From Actinomycetota bacterium (GTDB lineage Bacteria > Actinomycetota > Geothermincolia > Fen-727 > Anoxymicrobiaceae): a stretch of DNA of 6,084 nucleotides. Positions within the stretch are counted from its first letter, which is position 1. Each line of letters starts with the position of its first letter. Positions 5,735 to 6,084 of this stretch are shown one piece after another. Where the stretch lies: the NCBI GenBank assembly GCA_018894655.1, contig JAHIPE010000143.1:1-6084 (forward strand). The letters run 5' to 3'. Under the pieces are notes generated by a model. That model was not told the DNA's origin. It did no database searches and saw nothing but the letters and a program-made list of their open reading frames with translations. The translations under genes were made by a program, and so were the position numbers.

Positions 5735-6084
5735 ATGATTGGTGTAGCAGGAAGCAGGAAGACGGTACTGATAAGCCTTGCGATCGCGCTTGCCATTGCG
5801 CTATCTATGGTTTTCGCGGTCTCTTACGCCAACCGGGCGCAGGCGTACCCGGCGGGGTGGACCGTTCAGAGCCGGTTCGGCCCGGACACCGGCACCATAT
5901 CGAGTGTCAGCATGGACGCCTGGGCCGATTATGTCTGGGTAACATGGAGGGGAGGCCCATCCCAACATGCGATAGGCGTCCAGACAAGCAGCGACAAGGG
6001 CGCTACCTGGTCTGCTCCCTTCTACCTCGAGGACGGCACATATTCAACCGATGAGCCGTTCGTCATAATGGGTACCAATCGTGG
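5735..6084 (+). CDS. Secreted Asp-box (BNR/sialidase-type) protein; 3' truncated by window
   Basis: The frame from the ATG at 5735 is open to the window edge, giving 116 visible residues. A classic signal peptide is seen: Arg8-Lys9, then a hydrophobic core VLISLAIALAIALSMVFAV, then AQA before Tyr38 as the likely signal peptidase I site. The mature part contains SSDKGATW at 85-92, a full Asp-box (SxDxGxTW), preceded by short hydrophobic strands alternating with Trp (YVWVTW), as in beta-propeller blades of sialidases and BNR-repeat proteins. The Asp-box marks the fold, not the activity, so glycoside cleavage is not shown. AGAGGA lies 6 bases before the ATG. The 18-base gap to the preceding stop implies one operon and a shared job at or outside the cell surface. 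An overlapping frame from 5602 in another phase is a shadow. Confidence 0.85.
   Translation, partial: MIGVAGSRKTVLISLAIALAIALSMVFAVSYANRAQAYPAGWTVQSRFGPDTGTISSVSMDAWADYVWVTWRGGPSQHAIGVQTSSDKGATWSAPFYLEDGTYSTDEPFVIMGTNR

Noticed and set aside
5140..5796. 218-codon - strand frame antisense to the PKD gene
   Set aside because: Low-complexity Ser/Ala/Pro product explained by the opposite strand of a GC-rich coding region; it also covers the start of the next real gene.
5602..6054. 150-codon + strand frame overlapping the end of the receiver/PKD gene and most of the Asp-box gene
   Set aside because: Its product is charged with no fold-like pattern, and it lies out of phase with two genes that have a PKD domain, a signal peptide and an Asp-box.
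1..6084. Archaeal origin suggested by ATA/AGG codon use and the HMGCS/DUF35/thiolase set
   Set aside because: A consensus sigma-70 promoter, a Rho-independent terminator, a PlsC acyltransferase and a receiver-like domain favour a bacterium.
1..6084. CRISPR arrays, tRNA or rRNA genes, insertion sequences
   Set aside because: No regularly spaced repeats, cloverleaf-like sequence, transposase or terminal inverted repeats were seen on either strand.

Overview
This window looks like bacterial chromosome from a GC-rich organism, probably a metagenomic or poorly characterised lineage. The bacterial signs are direct. There is a textbook sigma-70 type promoter (TTGACA, 17 bp, TATAAT), a Rho-independent terminator, Shine-Dalgarno sequences before nearly every gene, and a PlsC-type acyltransferase. 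The coding sequence uses ATA and AGG codons freely despite its high GC. Together with a CoA-condensing module of HMG-CoA-synthase-like/DUF35 protein plus thiolase, this would suit a deep-branching actinobacterial or Chloroflexota-like anaerobe, but that placement is only a guess.

Left part (1-1761, + strand): the 3' end of a fused HMG-CoA-synthase-like/DUF35 (zinc ribbon plus OB-fold) protein, followed with no gap by an SCP2-type thiolase with its catalytic residues intact. The two probably form one acyl-CoA condensing or cleaving complex. The unit ends at a strong hairpin terminator.

Middle part (1779-4265, - strand): a membrane-associated amidohydrolase with a complete metal-binding set is transcribed first, then a PlsC-family lysophospholipid acyltransferase. 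They converge on the thiolase unit and may share its terminator. Both starts were chosen from ribosome-binding sites: an internal ATG for the acyltransferase, and a GTG for the amidohydrolase.

Divergent intergenic region (4266-4579): this is markedly AT-rich against its surroundings. It holds the consensus promoter facing right, an 8-bp-arm inverted repeat sitting on the predicted transcription start, a second inverted repeat that brackets another TATAAT, and a possible weak promoter facing left.

Right part (4580-6084, + strand): a TTG-started protein of unusual build (divergent receiver-like domain, linker, one membrane segment, Pro/Glu-rich linker, C-terminal PKD/Ig-like domain). Eighteen bases later comes a secreted protein with a clear signal peptide and an Asp-box (sialidase/BNR-type beta-propeller), cut off by the window end. 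These two form an operon for something at the cell surface. The first protein and its elaborate control region are the most unusual content of the window.
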